A stretch of DNA of 64,000 nucleotides from Mangifera indica (GCF_011075055.1 NC_058152.1:7440001-7504000); one strand, 5' to 3'. Positions 25,430 through 38,664 are shown, numbered from the stretch's first letter. A program made the numbers and translations. The notes: generated from the sequence alone by a model not told the origin.

Positions 25430-25447
25430 TGGCGCTGTTGCCGTGGA
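25430..25447 (+). other. Athila-type primer binding site
   Basis: TGGCGCTGTTGCCGTGGA matches the Athila PBS consensus (tggcgccgttgccgggga, complementary to tRNA-Asp as described for Athila) at 16 of 18 positions. It fixes the orientation and the 5' LTR boundary of the plus-strand element. Confidence 0.8.
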
Positions 25448-25885
25448 AATGTTTTGTGTCAAATTTTTTTCTTGATTTTGTTTTTTATTTTATATTATTT
25501 TTTTATCATCATTAATTTAGTTTATGTTTTTGGGTTTGTATGTGTTTTTTTAGAGTTTTGTGATTTTTAGGCAATTTAAGTTAACTTTTCACTTATCGGT
25601 AGCATTATTTATAAGGGAACTTTGGTGGAATTAGGTCACCAACCTATAGTTGTTTAGAAGAAAATTGAATTTTGATCAAGGCTAGTTAATTCGTTAAGGG
25701 TTCACTAGCTCCACCCTTTCGAGGCTTAATTCCATTGTTTTCTAGGGTTTTTAGCTAATTTTATGTTTTTAGTCATAGATTTTAGTTTTATTGATTTTAG
25801 TTTTATTTTTTTAGCATGTTTTTAATTGTTTTATGGTATATGACTCAATCTTCTCATTCAAGTAAATTAAATTTTGATTTAGAAA

Positions 25886-26990
25886 TTGAAAAGATTGTAC
25901 ACAGGTTGGGAAAAGAAGGCTCAACAGACTTCTATAAGTCAAGTTATGACTTTAGATCTTGAGCAACAAATTATTACATCACCTAGCTTAAATATAGTTA
26001 TTGAATTGGCTTCCAGTGATTCAGATACTGAGGAGATGACTAATCAGAATAATATGACTTTAAAAGAGTTGGCTGCTTCTAATCTTAATCAACAACCATT
26101 GTGTAATGAGTATCCTAATATTAATGTAGCCTTTGAATTAAAATATGGACTGATACATTTGTTATCTACTTTTTCGTGGTCTTGTAGGTGAAGATCCAAA
26201 CAAGCATCTGAAGGAATTCTATGTAGTATGTTCAAGTATGAAACCAATTGGTGTGATTAAGGAACAAATTAAGTTGAGAGTTGTCCCAAAGGATTAGTTA
26301 TATTACCTTCCTTTTAGATCCATTACAACCTAGAACAAGTTGAAATGATTATTTTTGAAAAAGTATTTCCTAGCTTCCAAGGTTGCAAATGTAAAGAATG
26401 AGGTTTATGGTATTCTTCAATTTTGTGGAGAGACTTTGTATGAGTATTAGGAAAGATTCAAGAAGTTATGTGCTAGTTGTCCACATCACTAGATAAGTGA
26501 GCAATTATTGATTCAATATTTTTATAAAGGTTTGTTACCAATGGATAGAAGTATGATAGATGTAGCAAGTGAAAGAGGCTTGGTAGATAAGGCCCTTAAT
26601 GCAGCTAGGCATTTAATTTCAAACATGGCTATAAATTCCCAATAGTTTGGAGCAAAACATGATGTTCTGACTAGAAAAGTGAATGAGGTAAGTATATCTT
26701 CCATTCAACAATAGATTTTAGATTTTACCTTTCTAGTTTGTTAATTAGCTATATGAAATATGCAAAAAGTAAAGACATGTAGCATAAGTTCGATAATTGG
26801 CCATTCAATTAACAGGTGTCTAGTTCTTCAAGAGGAGCAAATGAATATGGTAGAAGGATTTTTAGGACAACTAATGAGGTATGATCCTTACTCTAATACC
26901 TGCAATCTAAGGTTAAGAGATCACCCTGATTTGAGTTATAGAGGGAATAGGCAATTAGGATTTCAACAAAACCAACAAACATATTAGCAA
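25886..26990 (+). pseudogene. Athila-type gag relic
   Basis: The capsid region shows AASNLNQQPLCNEYPNINVA (near 26070), then after a frame change GEDPNKHLKEFYVVCSSMKP, KYFLASKVANVKNE, and ERFKKLCASCPHH with a stop, then QLLIQYFYKGLLPMDRSMID and AARHLISNMA. These are strongly conserved blocks of Athila-lineage gag. The zinc knuckle at 26778-26819 reads C-SI-S-SIIG-H-SINR-C: the second Cys of CX2CX4HX4C is Ser. Tryptophan and glutamine codons are repeatedly stops (TAG/TAA), the pattern left by methylation-driven C to T change. Confidence 0.85.
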
Positions 26991-27299
26991 AAACAACCAA
27001 CTCCTTCTAACTTAGGTATGCCATTAGAAGATATGTTCAAGACTTTTTTGACTCATACTCAATAATTTCAATAAGAGGCAAAGTTAAGCATTCAAAACTT
27101 AGAGAATTAGGTGAGTCAACTAGCTACTACATTGAGCAAATTGGATGTTCAAGGTTTAGGTAAACTACCTTTACAAACCAAATGAACCATAGGGAGAGTG
27201 TGAGTGCCATAACTTTATGAAGTGGAAAACAATTAGATACACCATCAAATAACAAAATTCAAGTTGTAGATATTGAAGAAAATACAAAAATTTGTCATT

Positions 27300-28943
27300 C
27301 TAAGGTAACTTCTAATCCTTCTATTTCAATTAAAGTTAATTCCCTTCCATTTCCCACCAAGTGTGCAAAGTCCAAGAAAATGGAACAAAAGAAGGAAAAT
27401 TTAGAGACACTCTTCAAGGTAAAGGTAAACATACCTTTATTAGATGCAATTAAGCAAGAGCCAAGGTACTCAAAGTTTCTTAAAGAGTTATGCACTACAA
27501 AGAGAAAACTAAGGGGTGATGAGAAAATTAGTTTGGGGGAGAACGTATCAGCAATTCTTCAAAGAAATCTTTCCCCTAAGTGTAAAGATTCAAACATGTT
27601 TACCATTCCATGTAGGATAGGTAATGCTAGACTTGAAATAGCCATGTTAGATTCAGGAGCTTTTATTAATGTTATATCGCTATCTGATATGCATATTTAA
27701 ATTTAGGACCTTTAAAAAAGACCAATGTTATTATACAATTAGCTGACTGTACTAATGCTTACCCTAAAAGGGTAATTGTGGATATGTTAGTGTAGGTAAG
27801 TAGTTTAGTTTTTCCTACAGATTTTTATGTTGTGGATATGGGTGATAATGCTTTTCCTAACCCTACGCTTAGTTTGTTAGGGAGGCCATTTTTTAGGACA
27901 ACTAAGGTAGTTATCGACTATCACAAGGGTACCTTGACAATGGAATTTGATGGTGAAAATTTTAATTTAATGTTTATAAGGCTATGAGGTACCCTAATGA
28001 AGATCATTCTATGTTTGCAATCAATGTTGTTAATTCTTTAATGCAAAAAGTTTTTGGATTGACAAGCAAGGATGATTTAGAAATTTCAATTGTAAGCATT
28101 TTAGTTAGACAAAGAGGAAGAAATTAAGTTGAATGAGTATTTGAAGGAGACTATAGCAGCATCGCATTCTTTATTAGTGAATTCAAATAAGTGCATAGTT
28201 TCCTCTATTTAGTTACCTGTTACTTACAAGAAACTTTTAGCTTCTATTATGCAAGCCCCTCTATTAGAATTGAAACCATTACTTGCCCATTGAAATATGC
28301 ATATTTGGGAGATAATGAGACACTACCAATGATTATTTCTAACAAATTGACTAAGGTATAGGAGGAGAAATTGTTTCGAGTGCTTAGAGAATATATATTA
28401 ACGATTGGTTAAACAATTACAGATATTAAAGGAATAAGCCCTACTATATGTATGCATCGTATTCTATTGGAAAAATAAGCCAAACCAACTAGGGAGGCTC
28501 AACGTCGGTTGAATACATTAGTGATATAGGTAGTAAAAAAAATAAATTTTGAAACTACTTGATGCAGGTATCATATACCCAATTTTAAACAACAAGTGGG
28601 TGAATTCAGTACAAGTGGTTCCAAAGAAATCTAGTATAACAGTAGTTCAGAATGATGATAATAAGTTGGTGCCTACACGTGTTTAAACAGGTTAGAGAGT
28701 GTGTACTGATTACAAGAAATTAAACTATGCAACTCGCAAGGACTATTTTCCCTTTCCTTTTATTGATCAAATGTTGGAGAGATTAGCTTGCCACTCTTTT
28801 TATTGTTTACTTGATGGCATATCAGGTTAGAACTAAGTACCAATACCACCAAAAGATTAGGAAAAAACAACCTTCACGTGTCCATTTGGTACATATGCTT
28901 TTGTCAAATGCCATTTGGATTGTGTAATGCCCTAACGACCTTT
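27300..28943 (+). pseudogene. Athila-type protease and start of RT, cut off in RT
   Basis: VNIPLLDAIKQEPRYSKFLK (near 27425) and KLRGDEKISLGENVSAILQR lead into the protease with the motif MLDSGAFINV (near 27648) and LLGRPFFRT-like sequence (near 27878). The RT begins near 28500 with WVNSVQVVPKKSS, KLNYATRKDYFPFPFIDQML and TFTCPFGTYAF. The frame ends within the conserved FGLCNA.TTF block at about 28943. The FMDD catalytic motif is never reached: at that point a minus-strand Athila sequence starts. Several stops and frame changes occur. Confidence 0.85.
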
Positions 28944-29849
28944 TAATTAAATAAATCATGCAATTATTAACATGTAAAATAAAGAAATAGAGATATTTGA
29001 ATAGAAAAGAAAATAAGATTACGAACAAAGTCTCACAATTTTGACAATTGGAATAAATGAAGTTTCTTTGAATCTAACTAAAGAACTTAGCCAAACATTA
29101 TGGAATGAAAAGCACGAAAGAAAAAAAAATAAAAATTATGTTCAACCTCTTTTTTCTTTCTTTTAACCTAGCAACCTAAGAGTTATATTTATAACCCAAC
29201 TCCTAAAATTAGGGCAAATAAAATTCCATCTAAGGCACATGTATTTCCAGTCTTCCAAACCTAAATTCGACTCTTTCTTGAAGTTAGACCAAGTCTTTAT
29301 GTAATCCATGCAAAAATAATCTAATTCAGCTGAGGACTAGAGCTCCTAGATTACTTTAATAACTTCCAATCCAGTTTCAGATAAGAAAATGAACTTCTTG
29401 GGCTTTTTCCCTTCATAATAATTGTATCTTAGGATGTTTAGATGAATTTGATTTTAAATCACCTCAACTGGACATTGGAAGCCTCAGATATAACTTTTTA
29501 AAGATTTAGTGTTCGAATAGAAATCCTATTCTGATTAGGATATTTGGTAGCCTAAACGAACTCAAATTTCGGCCCATGATACCATTCTGGAAAGCTTAAA
29601 ACGTCCTCTACAGAAAATTTTAGGCATCTTCTTTATTTTGTAACTCTTAGTTAGTTAAACACCTACAAGAATCACCAAAGGTTAAAATAACTAAAATAAT
29701 AGAAATTTCTAATTAAACGCTCAATTCACTCTAACATATCCAACCATGCTTTAAACATAAAAATAAACCTAAACTAAAACAATAGGGCATAACATACTAT
29801 CAAAAGATCAAATGCAATAGAAATAGATATATGAAAATATAGATTCGTC
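28944..29849 (-). repeat. 3' LTR of the minus-strand Athila
   Basis: Non-coding block bounded on the right by an Athila-like polypurine tract and on the left by the broken RT of the plus-strand relic. Its segment 29400-29700 recurs in the same orientation at 34740-35055 on the other side of the minus-strand pol, which is the expected LTR arrangement. Shared text includes aagatttagtgtt versus aagatttattgtt and cccaaacgaactcaaattt-like stretches. Confidence 0.65.
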
Positions 29850-29868
29850 AAATTCCCCCACACTTAGC
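29850..29868 (-). other. Polypurine tract of the minus-strand Athila
   Basis: On the minus strand taagtgtgggggaatttg ends at the LTR edge. A gtgtgggggaattt tract is typical just before the 3' LTR in Athila-type elements and serves as plus-strand primer in reverse transcription. Confidence 0.65.
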
Positions 29869-30860
29869 CTTTGCATATCCTTGGGCAAACTAAATCTTAA
29901 CACTTATTAACTACTCTTCCCAATGAGAACAAGGAATTCAGTTAATGTAGTCATAACACTTCATAAATGAGCTACAACTCAAAACTCAAAGAAACAAAAG
30001 AATTTCAATTAAAAGAAAAAGTTAACTAGCATGGTAGACACTAACGTCGCTCAAGTCACTCAAGTGTTTAGAAGGATAAAAGCATTGCACTCAAGTTTAA
30101 TTCATGAAAAGTAACTGCCATAAGCTTGCTTGTTCATCCAATCTCCATTACTTAGAACACAAACAAAATAGAAATTTGATGGTCTTATCACAATTTTAAT
30201 AAGGCTAAGGTGAAAGGTAGGAGCAATATGGATAATGAAGATTTAAACCAAAAAAACTAATAGAGCATATGAAACTTGACCTTGGATAGATAAAAAAAAT
30301 TTAGAACCAAAACCTCTCAACTACCAATTACATACTCATTGTTCTTCTTTCAAATATTCCTCTCACTTTTTTTTCAATTTCAAAACTACTTATGCCTTTA
30401 TTTTTTTTCTCATGTGCATGCAATTTCCTTTCCGTTTTTTTTTTTTTGCACATAAACATTTGACATTGATAAATGAAAGACATATGTATAAACACCATTA
30501 CTTTTCCACATTTTTTTTCTTTTTCATCCAGAATACCAATCGTATACTTCAAAACATAATACCCCCGTACTTATTTATCAAGCACCCTTTTAATACCTAA
30601 TCTTAATAATTCCAAATGCTCTACTAGCCGTAAGGTTAGGTAAAACACAAGTATCAAAACATTCAAAACAAAAAAGAACCTAAAAACACATCTCAAATTA
30701 CTCAAATACTAAAAAATAATTCAAAACAAAAAATAATTCAAAACGAAAAGTACACAATCCTAATCCTCTCCCTTACATTTAAAACTTGCATTGTCCTCAC
30801 TATAAGGCTAACTACAAAGCACACTGTAGACAAACATCAAAAGAAAATGAATAGAAAAAA
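29869..30860 (-). other. Athila 3' internal region between integrase end and PPT
   Basis: The zone where Athila elements may carry an env-like gene. Only short, low-complexity frames are seen (for example 30328-30552, rich in Lys), none resembling an env-like protein. T-rich tracts occur at 30366-30375 and 30435-30448. Confidence 0.5.
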
Positions 30861-30869
30861 CAAATATGA

Positions 30870-33800
30870 TCATCTCAGGTTACCTCCAAAATAGCATATT
30901 TGTTTAACGTCGTTAGGCAAACAGTTTAGCTTTTCCTTATTTGAATAAATTAGATCTCTTAGTTGCATTTTGTTCGCAGTTTGCTCTTGAAAACCTTCAT
31001 AAAATGGTTTGAGCCTACGCCCATTTACCTTAAACACCTTATTAGTTCCAAAGCTTCTAACTTCAATTACACTAAAAGGAAACACACTAAAAACTTCAAA
31101 AAGTCCAATCCAATGAGAACATAACTAACCATGCATCAATTTAAGTCTCGAGTTGTAGAGCAAGACTTTCTATCTATCCATAAATTACTTCCTAGCAATC
31201 ATCTTATCATGAAATGCCTTGGTCTTGTCTTTGTAGATTCTTGAATTCTCACAGGCTTCAAGTTGTATCTTCTCTAGTTATTACAATTGCAATCATTTTA
31301 TTTACCAACTTTTTGAAGATCCATGTTGCAACTCTTCACTGCCTAATAAGCCTTGTGCTCCAACTCTACAAGAAGGTGACATGGCTTACCAAATACCAAC
31401 CTATAAGGAGACATCCTAATAGGTGTCATTTATGTTGTCTTATAGGCGCATAATGCATTGCCAAGTCCAAGGCTCCAGTCTTTTCTATTTGGCTTCATAG
31501 TCTTCTTCAAAATGGATTTGACTTCCTTATTAGATACCTTAGCTTGTCCATTTGTTTATGGGTGATATGATGTAAATATTTTATGGAAAACACCATGCTT
31601 CTTCAACAAAGCATCTATTGTTTGATTGCAAAAATGAGTTCCCTGATTACCAATCATTGCTTGTGGTATTCCAATCCTGCTAATGATGTTAAACATAATA
31701 AAACGTGTAACAGTCTTTAAATCATCAGTTTTGGTGGATTTTCCTTCCACCCATTTAGAAAAGTAATTGATTGCAAGCAATATATAAACAAATCCATAAG
31801 ACAAAGGGAATAAACCCATAAAATCGACACCCCACTCATAAAAAATTTCAACTACAAGTATAGGGATTTGTATCATCTCATATCTATAGTTTAAATTACC
31901 AGTCTGTTGACATTGCTCACAATTCTTATAGAAAACATAAGTATCATGAAATAGTGTAAACTAATAATAACTACTATCAAACACTTTCCTAGTAGTTCTC
32001 TGAGGTCTAAAATGACCCCCACAATTATAATTATAACAAAAATCAAGGATAAACTGAAATTTAGAATCAAACACACATCTCCTAATAATCTGATTGACAT
32101 AATATTTCCATAAATATGGATTATCCCACATATAATATTTTGCCTTACTTTTAACTTTGTCTTTCTTAGCTCTAGTCATATCATTTGGTAAGGTTCCAAC
32201 AACTAAAGAAAATAGTTGCTCATCAAGTTAAAACGTTTGCAATAGCTCAGGATTTTCTTCTCTTACTAATCTACTCAAGTAGTCTATAACAAGGTTCTCA
32301 ACTCTATTCTTATCTTTGATTGAAGATCAAACTCTTGTAAAAAGAGAATCCATGTAATCAGTCTTTGCTTCAATTCCTTCTTGCTAATAGATGCTTTAGA
32401 GTTGCATGATCTGAAAACATAATCAATTTAGAAACAAGAAAATATGATTGAAATTTATTTAATGTAAACACAATAGCCAAAAGTTCTAGTTTAGGTCATA
32501 TAACAATTGCATTGAGTTGAGTTAAGTGTTCTTGATGCATAATGAATCACATAAGATTGCTTGTCAACGCGATACCTTAAAACTATTGCCACCACATAAT
32601 TACTAATATCACACATTATCTCAAATAGCAAGGCCTAGTTAGGGGGTTGTATTATGAGAGCTATAGTCAATACAAATTTCAACTTGTCAAAAGGTTTCTT
32701 GTACTCTTGCCCGAACTCAAATGGCACCTCCTTTTGTTAAAGCCTAGACAACGACAAAATAATCTGCGAGAAGTCTTTAATGAATCTATGATAAAAACTT
32801 GCATGACCAAGGAAAGAACACACTTCCCACACACTCGTGGGGTATGGTAAGTTTACAACTAAATCAACTTTTGCCTTATTTACCTTAGTACCCTTACATG
32901 AAACTACATGACCCAAAATAATCCCTTGCTCTACTATAAAATGACACTTCTCAAAATTTAACATAAGGCTTGTCTCAATGCAATATTCTAACACACAAGA
33001 TAAGTTATCTGACAAGCATAAGAAGAATCACCATACACTATGAAATCATCCATGAATACTTTAATATAATATTTTATTAATGTAGAAAAAATACTAATCA
33101 TACATCTCTGAAATGTTGTTAGTGCATTACAAAGTCCAAATGACACTCTTCTAAATGCAAATGTCCTAAATAAGCATGTGAATATGGTTTTCTCTTGAAC
33201 TTTAGCTGCAATAACAATTTGATTATAACCTAAAAAGCCATCAAGAAAACAATGTGAGACTGACTTGCTAACTGATCTAGTATTTAATCGATGAAAGGCT
33301 AAGGGAAATGATTCTTCCTTGTTACCATATTTAGCTTGCACTAATCTATGCATATATGCCATCCACTCCGAATCCTTGTTGGAACCAACTCGTTATCTTG
33401 ATTCCTAACCACCATAATTCCATACTTCTTTGGCACCACTTGGACCAGACTCAACCATTTGTTGTTAGAGATTGGGTAAATCACTCGCACATCTAATAGC
33501 TTGAGAATCTTTTTTTTCACCACCTCCATCATTATAGGATTCAATCTTTGTTAAGCTTCTTGACTTGATTTGGAACCATTTTCTAATAAGATACGATGCA
33601 CACATGTTGATGGACTTATGCTTTTGATGTCAACTATAGTCCAACCAATTATTGTTTTATGATCCTATAACACTCTTGCAAGCCTTCCTTCTTGCGGTAA
33701 GGTCAAATCCTTTGCAATGACAACTAGTAATATGCCACGATCTCTCAAATAAATGTTTCTTAAGTGATCAAAAAGAGGTTTTAACTCCAAAATTGGTGCT

Positions 33801-34720
33801 TGTACAACAAAATGATCAATTTTGTATAAATGGTGAATTAAGATTATTAGTTTCACACCTTTTTGGCACTGGTAGTAAAGACTGTAAAGTTATTATCATC
33901 TCTAAAATTTTTGCACTCAGCTCCAAGGTTGCTTTTGTTTCCTTTATGCCCGTACTAATAACCACTTCTACCTCATCCTTGTTGTTTATCTCAAACACAT
34001 CTATACCAAAACATTAATGAAGATTGAATATCATTAGGGTACCTCATGGTCTCGAATATATTAAATTTCACAATCTCCCTATCGAATTCCATGGTAAGGG
34101 TACAATCATGAACATCAATCTTTGTCTTTGTTGTTTTGAGAAAAGGTTTTCCTAGCAAAATTGGGGTTAGATTCAAAGAAATGTCATACTTCATATTCAA
34201 AATGTAAAAATCAATAGGAAAAATCAGTTCATTGACGTGTATCAGAACATCCTTAATTACCCCTTTAAGGTATGCATTAGAATGATCAACTAATTGAATA
34301 ATTACACTTGTTTCCTTTAAAGGACCCAAATTCAAAGATGTATAAACTGAATATGGCATAACATTGATAGATACTCTTAAATCTAACATGACATATTCAA
34401 ACCTAGAATTACCTATCACATATGGAATTATAAACATACCTGGATCCTTGCATTTTAGAGGTAACTTACGTTGAATTACAACTAACACATTTCTCCCCTA
34501 CACTGATCTTCCCATCACCTTTCAACCTCCTTTTTGTAGTATATAGTTTCTTAAGAAATTTGGCATACTTTGGGACCTGTTTAATGGCATCCAATAAAGG
34601 AATGTTCATTTCTATCTTCTGAAAAGTCTAAAGGATCTCATTTTCTTGTTCTTCCTTTTTAGATTTAGATAATTTGCTAGAAAAAGGAAGAGGAACAAAA
34701 TTAGTAAAATTTTGCACAAC
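30870..34720 (-). pseudogene. Athila-type pol relic, minus strand
   Basis: Reading from 34720 down: KLSKSKKEEQEN-like linker and IPLLDAIKQVPKYAKFLKK (near 34600-34560); protease with MLDLRVSINVMPYSVYTSLN and PILLGKPFLKT (34488-33991; family DLGAS, so Gly is Arg here). RT follows with WLSLVQVVPKKYG (near 33455-33415), FLGYNQIVIA, and FRRVSFGLCNALTTFQRCM; the catalytic FMDD is intact at about 33056-33045. Next are RT thumb and RNase H (33015-32400, heavily broken), the integrase zinc finger with CVFDSKFQFILDFCY (near 32075-32035), integrase core WGVDFMGLFP (near 31835), and a C-terminal NGRRLKPFYEGF (near 31030). Frameshifts and stops separate all blocks. Gag is missing: the linker abuts LTR-like sequence. 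Confidence 0.9.
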
Positions 34721-34739
34721 CAGTTAATTGACTCCTTTA

Positions 34740-35055
34740 TAAGAATTGTAGCTTCGGATGTGTAGATGAATCTAGGCTTTTGAATCACCTTAATTAGACA
34801 ATGGAAGCCTCAAATATACCCTTTTAAAGATTTATTGTTTGGACAAAAATCCTACTTTGATTAGGATTTCTAGATCTACCTTTGAAGCAATGTTTAGTAA
34901 CCCAAACGAACTCAAATTTTAACCCATAATACCATTTTGGAAGGTTAAGGATGTCCTCTACAAAAAGTCTGAGGCCTCATTGTTATTCTAGAACTCTAAG
35001 TTAGTTAAACACATGTATGAAACATATAAGGTCGAAATCACTAAAATGTTGGAAT
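34740..35055 (-). repeat. Partial 5' LTR of the minus-strand Athila
   Basis: About 315 bases that match 29400-29700 in the same orientation, from ggatgtgtagatgaat to ttagttaaacaca. It sits directly against the gag-protease linker, so leader and most of gag have been deleted. Homology to the other LTR stops at about 35055. Confidence 0.7.
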
Positions 35056-35895
35056 TCAAATTCAGAAAGAGATCATATGGCAAGACAATATTTATAAGGA
35101 AAATGTTTAAGAGGGAATTTATTTGTCCTGAGGATACCTTTTGGGTGAAAATTTTCAACATGAATGACATTTAATTAAATCAATCAACCAAAAGTCATGA
35201 ATAGGTATTCATATAAAATGCACAAAGGTGCTTGCTTCCAAATTCTAGAAATTCTTAGAATAGAGATTTAATGTTATGAAAACAATAACTTTATGTATCG
35301 AATCAAAACACCAAAAGATACAAATATTGAATATCTTAATCTTTCTTGGAGAGAATTTCTGTAAACCAAGTTTTGATCCCTTTTGAACACAAGTTTGGAT
35401 CAATTCGACTCTAATTTGCAAAATTCATAAGAAATAAACAACAATAAATATAGATAATAGATGCATAAAAATATCAATTACCATTAAACCAATATGCATC
35501 GATTTAATCCATTCAAAAGGATAATTTTTTTATTATAAGAATCACATAAAAATTCTAACACATTCATGCAATCAATTTATGTAATACAATTCAACAAATT
35601 TATACAACCAACCAATTCATATATCAATTACAAACACAAGATTCTTAGGTTAAGAGAGTTAGACACTTACTTGAGATAGTTTGATCTTCTTAAGCTTTCA
35701 AATTGAATGAAGAATTTAATTTTTATTAAACTTGACGGTCTACTTTCTTTATTTTGGAATTTTTACCTTGATCGATTCTCTTTTCATTTGAGATTGAATA
35801 AGGGGAACAATTTCCAATATCTGGTTGCATGCCTTGTGTAGCTACTTATTTAATAATTATTTGATTCCAATGCTACAAGACACACTAACACAGAA
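35056..35895. other. Unassigned AT-rich stretch between Athila and SIRE relics
   Basis: No coding frame, terminal repeat or clear similarity to other parts of the window was found. It may include the remainder of an LTR or the lost right-hand part of the plus-strand Athila, but no RT block could be recognised. Confidence 0.4.
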
Positions 35896-35899
35896 TTTC

Positions 35900-37480
35900 A
35901 AGTTTTCTTTAGTATCTAAATGGTTTTGGGTCTATTTAGGTTAGTCTTCAATGTCCTCTTTAGTTCCCAAACCTTTCTTATTTTTAATTGTTTGTCATTC
36001 CTAATTGGACATTTTGTAATAGTATGTCCAGTGTAATCACAAAATTTGCATTTTAAATGCAATGAATGAGCATTCTTTAATAGCCTATATGATTTAATAA
36101 AAGGGTTTCCTCCATTGTAACCTAGGCCTTCTTTATTTAAACCACTTCCTTGAGATGCAAACATCTAATCTAATCTTTTAGTGCCAATTTTGAATTTTTT
36201 TAAAATCTCATTTGAGTTAGAAACTTTCATATTCAATGCATCATTTTCACTTCTAAGTTTTTTTTTTTTTTAACTCATTTGATACTAAAATATTTTATTT
36301 TTTTATTTACTTACATTTGCTCTTGATTTTATCATGTTCATTCATGAGATTTTCATGATCATTTTTAATACATGTTAATTTTTTCATTAATAATTTTTTT
36401 CGGCACACATGCATTTATATTCATCCATTAGAGAGTCAAACGCTTCTTGTAATTCATTAAAAGAGAGCTAGAATTACTAACCTCGTCCTTTGATTCACTC
36501 ATGACCATGAAATACAGATTGACTTTCATTCTTTGGCTCACTTTCATCACTTGAATTATTGCTTCTGCTCTAAGTGGACACAAGTACCTTCTTTATGAAC
36601 TTCTTGTCCTTCTTCCTTTTCTTGAGTTAAGAACACTTTTATCGGATGTGACCAGGTTTCTTACGTTTACAGTATATAATCTCATTGTCATTATCCTCCT
36701 TGTACTTTGAGTTTGTTAAGCAATTTCCTTTGCTTCTTGAAAGGAATTTATTGAATTTTCTTTTCAAAAAGACCTATATCTTCCTTATCCATTAAGGAAT
36801 CACTTTTTTCATTTTCCATCTTCAAAGCAATGTTCTTTTTGGGTTTGATTTCCTCTTCTTTGGGCTTTCTTTTTATTTCATAGTTAATAGGATTCCAATA
36901 AGCTCATCCATGCTCACTTTGCTAAGATCCTTTGATTCCTCAATAGTTATCACCTTCATGTTCCATGATCTTAACATTGATCAAAGAATATTCTTAACGA
37001 GGTGAATTACCTCAAGCATTTTTCCAAGTCCTTTAAGATTATTTACCAAGTTTGAGAACTCTTCACGTCAACTATATTCTCCTCTGACTTTATTTAAAAC
37101 AGCTCATATTCTCAGAAAATGAGTTCGATTTTAGACTTTTTCACTCGATTAGTTCCTTTATTAATGGTTTGAAGAATAGTTCATAACGCTTATGCTAATT
37201 CACGTGAAGAAACTCTATTAAGCGCAACTGAATCAAAAACACAAAATAACATATTCATAGCTCTTGCATATAAGCTCATTAATTTCTTATCCATATCATT
37301 ATACTGTTATTTTTTTTTAGGTAAATTTGCGATTTTCCATTGATTTTAGTTTAAACTACAAAACAATGGTAGTCTCCTAATGTTATATCAATCACCAAAA
37401 ATAGGGGTTGATGTGCTAGCCATTCTATTTTTGCTTTTAAACTCTAAAAATCATTAGGTTTTACACCATAAAATCCAAAC
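35900..37480 (-). pseudogene. SIRE-type copia gag relic, minus strand
   Basis: Minus-strand blocks match SIRE/Maximus-type gag. Near the 3' side, CKFCDYTGHTITKC (about 36045-36000) is an intact CX2CX4HX4C knuckle, followed by WELKRTLKTNLNRP, the usual end of this gag. Upstream there is a KDLSKVSMDELIG-like block (near 36950-36900), Lys/Glu-rich linker sequence, and a broken first knuckle near 36690. The capsid part (37300-36950) is only faintly readable. No protease or integrase follows on the left, so only gag remains. Confidence 0.75.
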
Positions 37481-38337
37481 TTTGATGCCAACCGATGTGG
37501 CTGATGGACTCATAAGATTTCCAATTCATGATTATGATTTAATTTGATAGATTTTATGGATTTATTAGTACACATTGATGAGTTGATTATTCTAGGTTTT
37601 GAAATTAATGCTTAAGGATGATTATTGGATTCATTATTATCATTATTAATAATATCAAGGTTGTTCAAACTTATAATTAATTTGTGCATGTTAGCTTTGG
37701 AATACTTAATACATATTGAAATTGATAAACATGCATGACGTAGATTTAGTAGCACTTTACTGTAATACCCCTAATTTTTTTTTTTTCATACCCTTGGCAA
37801 CAATCTATATTATTATTATTTTAAAGAGAATAATATAATAGCCATAAAATTCAATACTTGTGAGAAACCATCATAATATTTATTAGAAATCAATGAGTGT
37901 CTCAAAGTCTCCCAAAAGAAATTCATAAATTATAAATAAGCTAATAAATTTTCGAATGGATAAATTCTATTAAATATCATAATAACAAACCAAAATAGCT
38001 GTAAAAATAAGTGTAGCTAAAAGCGCATTTCAACGTGTTGATCTGCTCGCCTCCCCGCCTGCCCCATTGTTTTTCCTACCTGCAACACCCCAAAATAAAT
38101 ATATATGAGCTATAAAACTCAATCGGCCTTTAGAATAAGTTCGACATCTCTTATGATTATTCTCGATGGAACTTTACCATCATATGCGTCATTGACGCAC
38201 TCGGCTGGACACCCATCTCAGGCGTCTCTTACGCCAACGTATTAGGGCATCCATCTCAGATACCTCTTATTTCATACTTCTCAATTTCGAACATCCATCA
38301 CAGATGTTGTTTACATAATTACCACCAAACTAGTTAA

Positions 38338-38341
<4 letters not shown>

Positions 38342-38379
<38 letters not shown>
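38342..38379. repeat. (AT)n microsatellite
   Basis: About 19 AT units followed by a poly(T) run to about 38392, inside the candidate solo LTR. Confidence 0.95.
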
Positions 38380-38392
<13 letters not shown>

Positions 38393-38516
38393 CATTAACT
38401 GAAACCGTGACGTCTCATCAAACGGTTCAAACATTAACCAGATCAGGACGTCTCATCCACTGATTTCTAATTACGAGTGATGCTATTGATTCAATTAGTA
38501 TGATTATATTATCCCA

Positions 38517-38520
<4 letters not shown>

Positions 38521-38555
<35 letters not shown>
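38521..38555. repeat. (TA)n microsatellite
   Basis: About 17 TA units immediately before a 56-base tandem duplication, inside the candidate solo LTR. Confidence 0.95.
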
Positions 38556-38560
<5 letters not shown>

Positions 38561-38664
38561 TAAAATTAATCTGGATAACAGTGTACAAAATTAATAATCA
38601 AGACCATATATGCACATAAAATTAATCTGGAAAAACAGTGTACAAAATTAATAATCAAGACCAT
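38552..38664. repeat. 56/57-base tandem duplication
   Basis: Units 38552-38607 and 38608-38664, each running from atatgcacataaaattaatc to aataatcaagaccat, differ by only a substitution and a one-base length change (ggataaca versus ggaaaaaca). The near-identity suggests a recent event, probably replication slippage next to the TA repeat. Confidence 0.9.

Noticed and set aside
29869..30860. Env-like gene in the minus-strand Athila
   Set aside because: Only short Lys-rich or poly(T)-derived frames are present; no signal peptide or membrane-anchored protein was found.
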